Shown here: one piece after another, positions 21,591-33,001 of the stretch | Layout of the letters: each line of letters starts with the position of its first letter | Position numbering within the stretch: position 1 is the first letter of the stretch | Source: Sepioteuthis lessoniana | Taxonomy: Eukaryota > Mollusca > Cephalopoda > Myopsida > Loliginidae | Length of the DNA stretch: 64,000 bases | NCBI GenBank assembly: GCA_963585895.1 | Contig: OY757921.1 | Location: 79,866,316-79,930,315, forward strand | Reading direction: 5' to 3' | The notes under the pieces: generated by a model | Databases searched by the model: none | What the model was told of the DNA's origin: nothing | Seen by the model: the letters and a program-made list of their open reading frames with translations, nothing else | Program-made: the position numbers and the translations under genes

Positions 21591-21870
21591 TTGTTCTAGA
21601 AATATTGATATCATTTCATAATCTACTCATTTTACCAATTTTCATTTACATGATATCAAATTTTAACGTGTAGAAACAACTCAAAAATCTGTTTCATTTT
21701 TTTTTCTTTTCAGGTATAGAAATACCATACCCAAGGGAGGGGGGAGACATTTAAACATAGAATTTTGAGTTGTTTCTACACATGCTGTTAAAATTTAAGA
21801 TCATTTGAACAAGAATTGGTCAAGTTATAAGATTATGAAATTATATCGATTTTTCTGAAACATCCTGTAC
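21586..21870. mobile_element. Palindromic MITE-like element, about 285 bp
   Basis: Left arm (21587-21692) and right arm (21759-21870) are inverted copies, e.g. CGTGTAGAAACAACTCAAAA against TTTTGAGTTGTTTCTACACA. The right terminus TGAAACATCCTGTA matches the end of the mariner-like remnant at 34.52 kb, with TA at the border. No coding capacity. Confidence 0.7.
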
Positions 21871-22169
21871 ACCTCAAATTATATCAATTTTTCTAAAATG
21901 TCAAATTCTTTGAGACAATCTGTGTATATTATATATCATCCTCAAGTCATGTTGACAGCAGGGAGTTCCCTGATTCTCTTTCACCATCCATCCCTATCCA
22001 TTGTGCATTTATAAGAATCCATAAGAGAACATAGCTTATGTGTCCAACTTGCTCACTAATCAAATATGTTTTATAAATAAGAAGACATAATATCTAAGAT
22101 TTGATACTTTGAACCAGACAAGACCAATTAGAATTACAATGTCTTGAACTAACAAGAATAGATAGATAC

Positions 22170-23190
22170 AGAGCTGCATTCTTCCTTTCCTCAAGAAAGG
22201 TGACTTTGGAATTGCCAAGAACTACCAGGGTATAAATCTTACTTCCATTGCAGCCAAGATTTACAATGCTCTGCTACTCCACTGCATCGAACCCAAAATT
22301 GAGAAAATTTTTAGAAAAAAAAAACAAAATGACTTTTGTAGGAATCAGTCCACAACATGATAAATTCTGACAATTTTAGGTGTTCGTACAAAAAAACTCA
22401 AAGCTACACTCCTATTTGTAGATTTTTCCATGACATTTGACTCCATACATAGAGGGGAGATGAAGCAAATACTTCTAGCCTACGGTCTACCCAGGGAGAT
22501 CATTGCACCCATAATGATGCTCTATAAAAACACAAAATTAAAAGTACGCTCACCAGATGAAGACAGACTTCTTTGACATTGTCACAGGTATGCTGTAAAG
22601 GGACACATTAGCACCATACCTGTTTATAATCAGCCTAGATTATGTATATCGATAGATTTAATGAGAGAAAATGGCCTTACACTGGAAAAGGCAAGAAACA
22701 GACGATACCCCGCACAAAACTATTACAGAGCGGACAACGCTGATGACATAGCGCTCTTGGCAAATACACTCGTCCACGCCAAATCCCAGATACATAGTCT
22801 GAAGCGGGCAGCAGGTGGCATAGGCCTATATATGAATGCAGACAAAATAGAGTATATTAATCAAAGCGGCGATATCTCTACACTAAATGGTGAAACTCTA
22901 AAACAAGTGGACACGTTCACCTACCTCGTAAGCAGTGTCTCATCTACCGAAAATTACATCAATACGCGATTAGCGAAGGCATGGACAACTATTGATAGGC
23001 TATCGGTGATATGGAAGTCAGACCTATCCAATAAAATAAAATGCAATTTTTTCCAAGCAGTTGTCATGTCCATACATGCAACACTTGGACACTGACTAAG
23101 CATATAGAGAAAACGCTTGACGGCATGTACAAGGAGGCTATGAGCCATATTTAACAAATCCTTGAAGCAGCACGACATGATGATGAAAGC
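22170..23190 (+). pseudogene. LINE reverse-transcriptase fragment
   Basis: Several frames in series encode RT-domain pieces: KKGDFGIAKNYQGINLTSIA, then FVDFSMTFDSIHRG, then ADDIALLANT (RT motif with the first Asp pair altered: NADDIA), then the TFTYLVSS and AKAWTTIDRLS segments. Frameshifts and stops break it; no intact ORF. Confidence 0.8.
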
Positions 23191-23636
23191 TTTCAAGTTC
23201 TAAATAATAGAAGGAAATTAGTTTATTTCAAATCTCTGGTCAAACTTAAAAACATTTCCTTCCTTTTATTCGTTTTGTCTAAAGTAGCCTAACAAATCTT
23301 AGCTCTAATGATTATGAAACTAATGAAAAAAAAAAACATAAAAAAATGTTACAGGTCCATATTCAGAGAGAGAAAATCAAATGCTAAATTATTTTCATTT
23401 TAGATTGGTTCACTAACAAATCAAAAACATCAAATTTTGTAACTTTTGATCCTAAAACAATTACATTATCATTTTTAATTTAAACACAAAGATTTGGAGC
23501 ACAAAAGTTAATGATTTATTTTAAATTTGACGCAACTTTGTAACCACATGAAACTAACTAAACATTATATATATGTTTTATTTTTTTTTATTTATGGAAT
23601 TAAATATTTTCTTGTAACCAAGCAAAAATGACATTA

Positions 23637-23780
23637 TAAGCATACATTAGAGCAATAAACATGAAATGCTCTAAGAGAATAAAGCAATTTCCAATCCAAT
23701 TTGTAAATGAATGATCATTCAGTGAGGATCGATGTTTGCGCTGAATGTCATTCAAATTGTCGATATAATGGAGATAGTTT
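23637..23780. repeat. Repeat I, copy 1
   Basis: Matches 26606-26766 (GAATAAAGCAATTTCC, TGAATGTCATTCA). Unknown family. Confidence 0.65.
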
Positions 23781-24754
23781 ACTAAATTGACAAAATTTAC
23801 AGACCTTGGGGTGGATGTCCTTTCAGGAAATGGAAAAAAATCCTATATATTTGCAATCTTTACACCAGAGGCAGGCATTTTTCAATATGACCACATTTTT
23901 TGAGAAAATGCAATGTACACTAAATTAATGTGAATTCAGCGTTAAAATTTCAGGGTTACGTTTATTCATATTTTAATTATTGTTCTAAAATAATTAATTC
24001 TACCTTTATGTAAGCCAGGTGTATAAAATTTAGAACGCCAAAGTTAATTCATTTTTTTTTTAATTTGAAGCAATTTTGCTACCACAAAAACTAATTATAT
24101 TAGTTTTTTTTTTTTTGTGAGACGGTGGTTCATTCTTTTTATTTACATACAATAATAATACATAATCAGTTATTAATTATTTTTCAGAGAAAAAAAATAA
24201 TGTATCAAATCATTTCGTAAGTTTTGGAAGCAAGAGGGTACACATCAATTCTGCTTTAAATATCAATTATAATCCTTTTTTTTTCGAGAAATATACGAAG
24301 TAAATAATATGTATTAGAAGATTTTTATGATTAATTAAAATTTGAAATACAATGTAGTTACTTGTGAATTTGAAAAACTTATGTCAGGAATACACACAAC
24401 ATGAAAGTCACTTTTGTATACGAATAAATTGCCCATACATACACTTTAATATAAACTATTTTACGACATTGAAAGGTTACTGACTTATTTCAAATAAACT
24501 AATGGAGTATTTTTTTAAAATTTAAACAATAACAAACAATAATAATGTGATAAGAAGTTTAGAGAAAAAAAATTTAAAAAGATATCAATTAATTTATTTA
24601 ATATATGAGAAATAGTTCGATCTGTGTTGTCATTCGAAGAATTCAAAAAAGGATGATAGAAACAGACAAGATAGTAATTTCAAACCAACAGGTTTCCACG
24701 TGCCACCCCCGCATTCTTTATGTCTGGGTTTGAATTTTAATTCTAATCATTTAT

Positions 24755-24777
24755 GTGACCTCCGAGGTCAAAGGTCA
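24755..24777. promoter_or_regulatory. DR1-type nuclear receptor motif
   Basis: AGGTCAAAGGTCA at 24765-24777 is a perfect direct repeat with 1-bp spacing, the RXR/HNF4/COUP-TF type, and it follows TGACCTCCG to form a further half-site. Function is not shown by sequence alone. Confidence 0.35.
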
Positions 24778-25895
24778 AATAATAGCACCAAACTGTAAAA
24801 TTTGAGGAAAAAACTAAATCAAAGTTACCTAAAGTTTGCATTTTGTTTTTTGTTTTTTTTCTTTCCTGTCTGAAAAATAGTTTTTGTAGTTTATGTACAT
24901 TTTATTTATTTATTTATTTATTCTTAAATCAGGGTCTCAATGAGGTAACGAAAATCATAAATGACTTCTTTTTAAAATAAAAAAAGTTGGATATAAAACA
25001 TAGCTTATTAATTTCTTCTAGAAACCAGCCAACTAAAATTGATTTTTAAAATGATAACAGTATTTCTGTGATATTTTTCTCTAATTTTACAAATTTTTTC
25101 AATCAAATAAATGTCACGTATCTGTTAAAACTTAAAATAATTAAGTTACCAGTACCTGAATGAGCAAGCGATTAAGTTTAGGTTACGGATGCTCAGACGA
25201 TCCACAATCAATAAATTTTACTACCAACCGACGTACTGGGCCACTAGAAACAACCAAAATATTTTCTTTATTTTACCAATCTATAGAAAGATATAATAAA
25301 TCAATAATAAGTTATTTTAACCTCAAGCCAGTAAAAATTTAAAAAATAAATAAACAGAAAAACATTTAAGCTGGACTATTTAGGTAATTTAAATTAAAAA
25401 AATGTAAATTGATTATTTTTTCAGCCTGTTAACTTTGCGATTTTATTAATTTGTTAATTATTCAAGCATTTACGAATTTAGCAAAAAATATTAATCATTA
25501 GAAAAAAAAAAAAAGGAAAATTGTTTCAATGATCATCCTTACTTTAAAATAATGCTATACTATTCTCAACAGCGCCTGCTTCAATGCACGTGAGAAAACA
25601 CCTAAGACTTAAGGTTACTTTATTTACTAAATTCACAGGCGTGGCACGTAAGTTACACGAACCCAATTTACTTTTCTATGATGCAAAATTAAGAGAACAA
25701 TCTGTGAATAAGTAAATAAACAAACAGAGCAAGTCAAACTAAACAGGTGTAAAAACGACTAGAGACAATACAATCAGTGTGGCATTCTTATACAACCGCC
25801 GGTCAGCAGATTTATCTAAGACATTGAATGCATTACTGAAAAAAATAACAACGTCATCTTGAAAGAATGAAAAATAAATTTTAAATCCATGTTAC

Positions 25896-25976
25896 CAGCA
25901 CTGCTAAACATTTGGGCTCGACTGTAGGCAAGCCCCAATCTCCATGCCAAATATCCAGCTCTATGTCGCCTTCCAT
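25896..25976 (-). CDS. MTX1: Metaxin-1/3-like, first coding exon
   Basis: 27 codons from ATG (25976 downward) to a GT donor (GTAACA, 25895 downward), phase 0. The residues ELDIWHGDWGLPTVEPKCL line up with the N-terminus of animal metaxin 1/3 (W.GDWGLP.V.P..LAVL pattern). Metaxins sit in the mitochondrial outer membrane with the SAM complex and help beta-barrel protein import. The upstream in-frame ATG at 26069 is not preferred because homology begins at 25976 and the context there is strong (purine at -3, G at +4). The remaining exons were not found. Metaxin identity is well supported by pattern; MTX1 versus MTX3 is unsettled. Confidence 0.7.
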
Positions 25977-26060
25977 CTTAGCCGCCAACCGCGTTGACCT
26001 TGCTTTCGTATCACTCCGCGGCAAGGCACTTTGAACGATGAATGTCACGTGACCAAGTAC
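25977..26060 (-). promoter_or_regulatory. Metaxin promoter/5' UTR with E-box and YY1-like site
   Basis: Locally CpG-rich for this AT-rich region. GTCACGTGAC (26044-26053) is a palindromic E-box of the USF/MITF type. GGCGGCTAAGATGGAAGGCG spans the ATG and resembles the YY1 motif AANATGGCGNC, often found at starts of housekeeping and mitochondrial genes. No TATA box seen. Confidence 0.5.
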
Positions 26061-26820
26061 AACTGACAACCATTATTATAGGGGTTGATCAATCTGCCCT
26101 GTTGTTTTCCTGGAAAAAAATATGTGTTTTTAACATTAATTTTCTCTACTCTCGCATGATTTAAAAAAATTTTCAATTCATTTGTTCTTACTGAATAAGG
26201 AATTGTGTGATATTTTCGGAGTAGACTGTTCATACGGCTTAATCATCCTAAAAAGAAATTTAATTGATCATTTTCATTTAATGAAATAAAATAAAAGCTC
26301 TACAAATTCCTTTTGTTAATTGTTTTCTTTTTTTATTTAATTTTTACTCACATACCAAGCTTATAATATATTTTCAGTAAAAAAGCAAGGATAAGCAAGG
26401 GCACCCAGGACCACATTTTCCAGCATAGGCAGAGATACATACTGGCTAATGTTACAAGTTAGACACTCAGCTCATGAAAAAAATGCTGCATTTGTTACCA
26501 TATTCAGTATAAATAAGCATAACATACCAATCTCTGCATTTAACCTTTTGATCTAGTGGGAGGTGAGGTGGGGTTGCAAATTCTGAACAGTGCCCATTTA
26601 AACTGCACATTATAATGAGATCTTTATTAGAGCAATACACATGAAATGTCATAACTAAAAGAATAAAGCAATTTCCTGTCCACTTTGTGATTGAATGATA
26701 ATTTTGTGTGGATCTATGTTCATTCAGAATGTCATTCATATCCTTAATATAATGAAGATATAACAAAATGCTAATTCAAATTCTTCACTCTTTCATAAAT
26801 AAATGGTGGGATATACCTTA
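26061..26820. other. Intergenic or upstream sequence with repeat I copy 2
   Basis: Repeat I lies at 26606-26766. No gene recognised on either strand. Confidence 0.45.
26606..26766. repeat. Repeat I, copy 2
   Basis: Direct partner of 23637-23780. Confidence 0.65.
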
Positions 26821-27931
26821 CAGTTTATTGACTAACATGTTGGACCATGATGTCACAGTAAGTTCAAACTCCAGTTGCACAATTGCATTCCCTTTCAGAC
26901 TAATACCCTTGGGAAAAGCATGAACCCCCTTATCATCCTAGCTATGGGTTAAATAGTACCACCACTATTTTCTACATTCACTTTCAGACTAATACCCTTG
27001 GGAAAAGCATGAACCCCCTTATCATCCTAGCTATGGGTTAAATAGTGCCACCACTATTTTCTACATTCACTTTCAGACTAATACCCTTGGGAAAGGCATG
27101 AAACCCCTTATCATCCCAGCTATGGGTTAAATAGTACCACTACTATTTTCTACATTCACTTTCAGACTAATACCCTTGGGAAAGGCATGAACCCCCTTAT
27201 CATCCTAGCTATGGGTTAAATAGTACCACTACTATTTTCTACATTCACTTTCAGACTAATAACCTTGGGAAAGGCATGAAACCCCTTATCATCCCAGCTA
27301 TGGGTTAAATAGTACCACTACTATTTTCTACATTAACTTTCAGACTAATACCCTTGGGAAAAGCATGAACCCCCTTATCATCCAAGCTATGGGTTAAATA
27401 GTACCACCACTATTTTCTACATTCACTTTCAGACAAACAACCTTGGGAAAAGCATGAACCCCCTTATCATCCCAGCTATGTGTCAAATAGTACCACTACT
27501 ATTTTCTATATTCACTTTCAGACTAATACCCTCGGGAAAGGCATGAAACCCCTTATCATCCCAGCTATGGGTTAAATAGTACAAGTACTATCTTTCTAAA
27601 TTCACTTTCAGACTAATACCCTTGGGAAAGGTATGAACCTTATGTCCCTAGCCATGGGTTAAATCAGTGGTTTTCAAACTTTTTTTGCCACCACCCCCTT
27701 CACCGCCAGACCAAAATGCCAGCGCCTCCCCTTCCAACGAACACCAGAACGATGGTAATGTTAAATATCATAAGAATTGGTTGATTCTTCAATCACAAAC
27801 AGTTTGAAGAGTATAAAAAACAATTTTAACAAACAAAAATGGTTAACATTTATTTTTCAATCACAAACACCTTGAGCTGAACATGAAATAAATTGTAAAA
27901 CTGAACAAGTAATCATTAACAACTACCCTGC

Positions 27932-30322
27932 TTAATGAGATGGATGGGCTTGATGCATTGCAATCAAACTGTCAACATCAGGATCGAGGTTTGTCTGGAG
28001 CAGTCTCAGATCACCATGCTCTGTTATGTTGAGTTTGTTTCTTTGTTTGGTGAGGAGCCTGGACACAGCGCTGAATCTCCTCTCAACTAGGTAGGATGTC
28101 GGAAAAGCAATGAAAAACAACTTGATGTCTTTCTATTGTATAGTCACAACCATGACCAACTATACAAAGACATAATACATATACATCTGCATGCAGAACA
28201 CAATGACACAATAATAAAGATGAGTGACACAGTTCTCTAGAAAAATATACCTCTCACTTTATTTGAAAGGGTTGTGTGTAAGAGGGAGTTGGAGACCGAA
28301 CAGAACTGCAACATATCGACCCCCACTCTTCTGGCCATAACCGTGTTTCTTTCTCGTTCTCCTGGGCTGCTCAATCGGGGCCTGGGGCCCCAGCCTCTCT
28401 GGGTGCTGGTTTTGTCTACTGCATCTTATCTCCAACTCTGATCCCCAACTCTCAATCAGGGGCCTGAGGGCTCCCTCTGCTGGGTGTTGGCTTTCTCTAC
28501 CGCATCTTGTCTCCAACTGGTCTGGTCCCCAAAACTGATTGAATTTCCTGTGCACTGAGTTATATAATAGTTCAACGCCCACCTTCTTCTTGTGGGCATC
28601 ACAAATTGCACTCATTCAATCCATCCACGGTCAAGGTAATACTCTGCTATTCCTTGACCGGATACACCTGTTATTTACACAGGTGCATTTCCTATTTTGA
28701 CAGCCAGGTCAGGTCGTTGGGTCAATATACAACATTTCCACAGGGTTTGGTAGCATTTTGGGATCGGTGTTTGCATCCAAAAGGCTTGGTAAGAGGTTTT
28801 GAACTTTGGTTTCAGATCCTCATCATTTTGCAAACTTACAAGTTCCTCTTCTAGATGGGTTGGCACCTCTGTGCTGGGTTCAGTAAATGGATCGATCACC
28901 CAACCAGTGATTTCAAGAGAAAATAGGTCATTGAATCTGACTGACATATCCCGGTGGAGTTCTGCTAAATTAGCGCAGTACACAGCAATGTCATCGTCCT
29001 TCACTCCTGTTTTCTTCTCCAAGTCAGACAAACAAGGAAACTGACAGAATTCGCGGCATCCAAGGTTCCTGCTGTAGAGCTGTCATTTTGAGAGGAATGC
29101 TGAGAGAACGGACTTGGCTTTGATTAATGAAGTCTCATCACCTTGCAGCTGCAAATTCACTTCATTGAATTTGGAAAACATTTCAGTGAGGTAAACAATA
29201 TCTGTCTTTCTCGATTTCAGTTTGTCATAAAGCTCAAGGTTGGATTCTTGAAAAAATCCAGAACACTGTTAAACAGTGTGTAAAACCTTTTTAAACAGTT
29301 ACCTTTCGACAACCACCTAACTTCTGTATGGAGAAGCAGGCATTGAAAATCTTTGTCATTTTCACTACACAGCTGATGGAACAGTCAAGAATTGAGAGCA
29401 TTTGCTTTGATTTTGTTGACTGCAGTAATCACAGTCGATAAGGATTCATGTAGCTTCTCACTCAAATTCTTTGGCACTAAGTGTTGTCAATCGATCACAC
29501 TGAACTGTGAGGACTTTCGGAACAGCTTTTTTCAAATAACTTAGAAATCCATGGTGGCGACCAACCATGGACGGGGGCGCCATCTGTAGCACATGAGATG
29601 ATGTTTGTAAGCAGAATGCTTTTTTTCTGGAAATAGTCCTCCACAGCTCGATACGCTGATTCTCCTTTGGTATCTGTTTCCAGGAGATGTGCAAACAATA
29701 ATTCTTACACATTGACCTACCCTTGATGAAGCATACATATGCGAGAAGTAGTGATTCGTTTCCCGGAAGAGTGGATTCATCTAATTGCAAACTGAACTCA
29801 GTTGTCATCAACATCTTACTGAGGGTCTCTTTGACGTTTTCAGCCATTTTTTTCTACTCTTCGTTGAACTGAGTTGTCACTGAGAGGAATCGATTTTATG
29901 ACTTGTTCAGGAGATTTGTGCAAGACTGTTTTAATAACCTCTTTAACTGCAGGAAGAATCAGTTCTTCTCCAATAGTGTGGGGCTTGCCAGCTTTCACTA
30001 TCAGCAAAGAAATGTTGTAAGAAGCCTTCAAACCGTCATCTGAATTTTTCGCTGAGGAAGTAAACAATTCATTGTTTTTTCGCTTCAAAAATTGATCTCA
30101 AATAGAATGAAAGAACGCCAATGTTTTACCAGATTTATCAGGATGACTCGTCCGTAAATATTTGAGGAGCCTTGATGGCTTCATTGCTTCATTAGAAAAG
30201 TTTTTCTCACAAACCAAGCACATGGGTTGTTGTGGATTGGTTGGTGATTGTATAAATCCATACTTCAAGTACTCCACAGAGTATTGCCTACACTTCTTTT
30301 TCGATGCTCCTGGTGTTGCCAT
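27932..30322 (-). pseudogene. ZBED5/hAT-type transposase, disrupted
   Basis: Pieces in order on the minus strand: 30322-30098 (CLVCEKNF...TSHPDK, BED-type zinc finger), 30088-29840, 29847-29458 (LQLDESTLPGNE and ISCATDGAP segments of the RNaseH fold), a broken middle, 29031-28735 (VYCANLAELHRDM and CYQTLWK), then the LTR, then 28133-27932 (AFPTSYLVERRFSAVSRLL, the hAT C-terminal dimerisation motif). Several frameshifts and stops. Not functional. Confidence 0.85.
28134..28734 (-). mobile_element. Solo LTR, family 1, inside the hAT transposase
   Basis: On the minus strand it begins TGTTGTATATTGACC and ends ACTATACAATA. TTTC is duplicated at 28130-28133 and 28735-28738. Removing it rejoins the transposase frame between QTLWK and DIKLFFIAF. 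TATA-like TTATATAACTCAG near 28559 and the polyadenylation-like AATAAAGTGAGAGG agree with the LTR layout of the 41.6 kb copy. Confidence 0.85.
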
Positions 30323-30349
30323 GTATGTATGCTGCCCTCACCAAATGTT

Positions 30350-31314
30350 AATAAACATCTTGATTAGACAGCCAGAATAAACTTGGACTCACGCATAAAG
30401 GAACACTAACTAATTCCAAAATTATGAAAGAGAAATTTATTCCAACGTGAGACAGGTAAATTTCTGAAAGAAAAAATAAAAACAAAGAAGTTTTCACTGC
30501 AACGAAGGGGAAGAAATAAGTAGAAATTTCAGGGGAGAAAAAGAAAGGCAAAGAAGAAAGAGAGGAAGGGAGGGAAAGTAAGGCAACTGTAACAAGTAGA
30601 ATTTTAGTTTACTACTCAGTAATAAAGCGGGTAAAAGCAAGACAAGTAGCATGGCAAATAGGAATAATATTCCGATGATATTTAAATTGAAAGCAACAAG
30701 TAGGAAGTAAACATGTTGAGATAAGGCAAATGAAACATACCAGAGTCATGTTGAAGGGGTGACTGAAGTGAGAAGGAAAGAATGCGTGTTGTCGGGAAGA
30801 AAAATGTCTGGCGGAATGGTCGAAAGTCCTGCCAAGAATAATAAGTCTCGTAGCTTTCGCAATGCTGAGAGTTTGGGATTAATTAATAAAAAGAGGATAA
30901 ACTCCCAAGAGCAGAGCTTAAAGCAACCCGAAAGAGAAATTAAGAAGGGGAGAAGAAATGAGAAATAAAAGTAACGGAGTTAAAAATGGGCAGAAAGTTT
31001 AACGTAGCAGCGAGAAAACGGGAAGTAAACAAAGGGGAAAGAAGTGACCAGGGGAAAATTGTCCCTTATGAAGAGAGTTCTGGATACAGACATAACACGT
31101 ACATCTAGTTGCAGCGACTGGGGGATGCTTAATTAAATCGCCCCATTTTTCCAGCCTTTCTACCAACACCAATGTCACATTTTACTGTAATTGCTCCAAC
31201 ACCCCCTTCACAATTTCAATGCCCCTATCTGACTGTTTACTCGCCAGCGCCCCTCTGAAAGTTTATATCGCCTCCCCTTCAGGGGAGCAGTAACACCCAC
31301 TTTGAAAACCACAA
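30350..31314 (-). other. hAT 5' non-coding region
   Basis: Purine-rich on the plus strand (30430-31080), no frame of note. Ends in the right terminus. Confidence 0.6.
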
Positions 31315-31639
31315 GGTTAAATAGTACCACAACTATCATTCTATGTTCACTTTCAGATTAACACCCTTGGGAAAGGTATGAACCCCTTATCATCCAAGCT
31401 ATGGGTTAAATAGTACCACTACTATCTTTCTACATTCACTTTCAGATTAACACCCTTGGGAAAGGCATGAACCCCTTATCTCCCTAGCTATGGGTTAAAT
31501 AGTACCTCTACTATCTTTCTACATTCACTTTCAGACTAATACCCTTGAAAAAGATATGATGTCTCTAAAACCCTCCCTGCTATGGGTTAAATAGTACTAC
31601 TAACATTCTTCAACAAGGTTGATATGCCATTAAACAAAG

Positions 31640-32217
31640 GTTAGATTATTTAGTTTAATCGCATATCAACTCTTGATGGTTATTTGATGTCATCTCCTGT
31701 CTATACATATGACTTTTAAGTGAATAGTTTATTAGTAACGTCATTTTTAAATAAGCCAGAGGTCATTTGTTTCCACACAGTTAAATGGTTTCAAGTAATG
31801 CTATCGAACATTGATAGCTTTATTTGCACACAGTTATATGGTTTCAATTATTGCTATGCTAGGAATTCTATTCAACATAATTTTATTCATTTGTACAGTT
31901 AAGTGGTGTTGAAAATTATAAATTATAAATAATTTCATTTATCATCAGTCATTTGTTTGCACACAGTTAAATGGTTTCAAGCATAAAAATAATTATATAT
32001 ATCTAGTTGATGGGATCCTAACAGGCACTACCCCTCCAGGTCTGAGTGCACCTGAGAGTAATGGAAATGAAGGGTACTCCACATTCCCCTAAGCTCTTGG
32101 AATGGAGCCTCACCATCAGATGGTTTAGTTTCATATCTATGATACTCGGTGGAAGTGTGGGGGTCTTCCCCTCTGCAAAGATGCAGACAGTGTATTCTAC
32201 AGTCCACTGAGTGAGAT
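31640..32217 (-). mobile_element. HST element, complete, with 11-bp TSD
   Basis: Sits inside the SINE-A tail; ATTAAACAAAG is duplicated at 31629-31639 and 32218-32228. Tail first (TTTAATCGCATATCAAC), then type-1 units (CACACAGTTAAATGGTTTC), then the head ending TGTATTCTACAGTCCACTG. The duplication defines the HST ends at 578 bp and shows that it moves as a unit. Confidence 0.8.
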
Positions 32218-32284
32218 ATTAAACAAAGAAATCAAACCCATATAGAACCATCATTATGGACCACTGTTATAATGGGAATCTATA

Positions 32285-32530
32285 CAGTCATTACTTGAAG
32301 CCATATAACTGCATTCAAATTATTTGTATTTGAATAGCTGGGCAAAAATTATTTGTATTAAGAATAGTTGCTATAATTGTTTATAAAGGATTCTTCTAAT
32401 TATTATCATTTACTTGAAACCATATAACTGTGTGCAAGTTGTTAGTATGAGATAGAAATAAGTGAAACTATATAATTGCATGCAAACAGATGATTGTTAT
32501 TAAATAGAAATAGTTATTTGAAACTATATT
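32285..32530 (+). repeat. Type-1 satellite-like units (HST internal)
   Basis: Units with TTGAAACCATATAACTG and TGCAAACAGATGATTGTTAT, directly preceding the next HST head. Confidence 0.6.
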
Positions 32531-33001
32531 TACTGCTCTGTCGGCTGGAGCCGTAGAATACACCAACTGCATCTCTGCTGATGGATAAGACAGCCCATCA
32601 ATGAGGCTACCTGTTGGTAACTCATAATGCCTGAAGATGGGATCCTGGTGGTTAAGAAGTCCTTCACCTGGCAACTGAAGTGGTTAAGTGACCCACAATA
32701 CTTGACTTTGACCCTTACTGCGCTAGATGGACCCAATTCAATTAATTAGATCATCATGTCAAGCCTGAGCACCTATATGATTGTTCTGACCATATTCTTC
32801 GAATTGTTCTTTTGGCAAACATGTACCCAACCCTACTTTATTTTAAAGGTGTTTGAAGACAGTGGCTGAGGGTCAATTGCACTGACATAGCAATACTTGA
32901 AACCATTTAACTGTGTGCAAACAAATGATTAATATTAAATAGAATTATTAGTATTAAATAGTAATACTTGAAACCATTTAACTGTGTATAAACAAATGAT
33001 T

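Larger units (their letters stand above)
23191..25895. other. AT-rich, sparse repeats; candidate intron 1 of the metaxin gene
   Basis: Lies just downstream (minus strand) of the metaxin exon donor. No second exon recognised. Contains one copy of repeat I (23637-23780) and a nuclear-receptor-like site at 24765. Markedly poor in SINEs compared with the rest of the window. Confidence 0.4.
27665..31314 (-). mobile_element. hAT transposon, ZBED5-like, with exact 8-bp TSD
   Basis: Left end CAGTGGTTTTCAAAC and right end GTTACTGC..TTTGAAAACCACAA form hAT-type termini. GGTTAAAT is duplicated at 27657-27664 and 31315-31322. The minus-strand transposase runs from a zinc-finger-like start near 30322 to a C-terminus at 27932. 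About 3.65 kb, of which 601 bp is an inserted LTR. Confidence 0.9.
26830..32245 (+). mobile_element. SINE-A with amplified central domain, interrupted twice
   Basis: Degenerate tRNA head (26830-26885: AAGTTCAAACTCCAGTTGCAC). Then the central domain is repeated 12 times with an 89-bp period: CTTTCAG starts at 26892, 26981, 27070, 27159, 27248, 27337, 27426, 27515, 27605, and after the hAT at 31350, 31439, 31528. The usual tail follows at 31600-31639 and resumes at 32218-32245 after an HST insertion. A normal SINE-A has one central domain. Confidence 0.8.

Noticed and set aside
26861..27660. CRISPR array at an 89-bp period
   Set aside because: The whole unit is repeated with no variable spacers, and it derives from a SINE.
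28259..28615. 118-codon minus frame
   Set aside because: It lies wholly within the LTR inserted in the hAT transposase.
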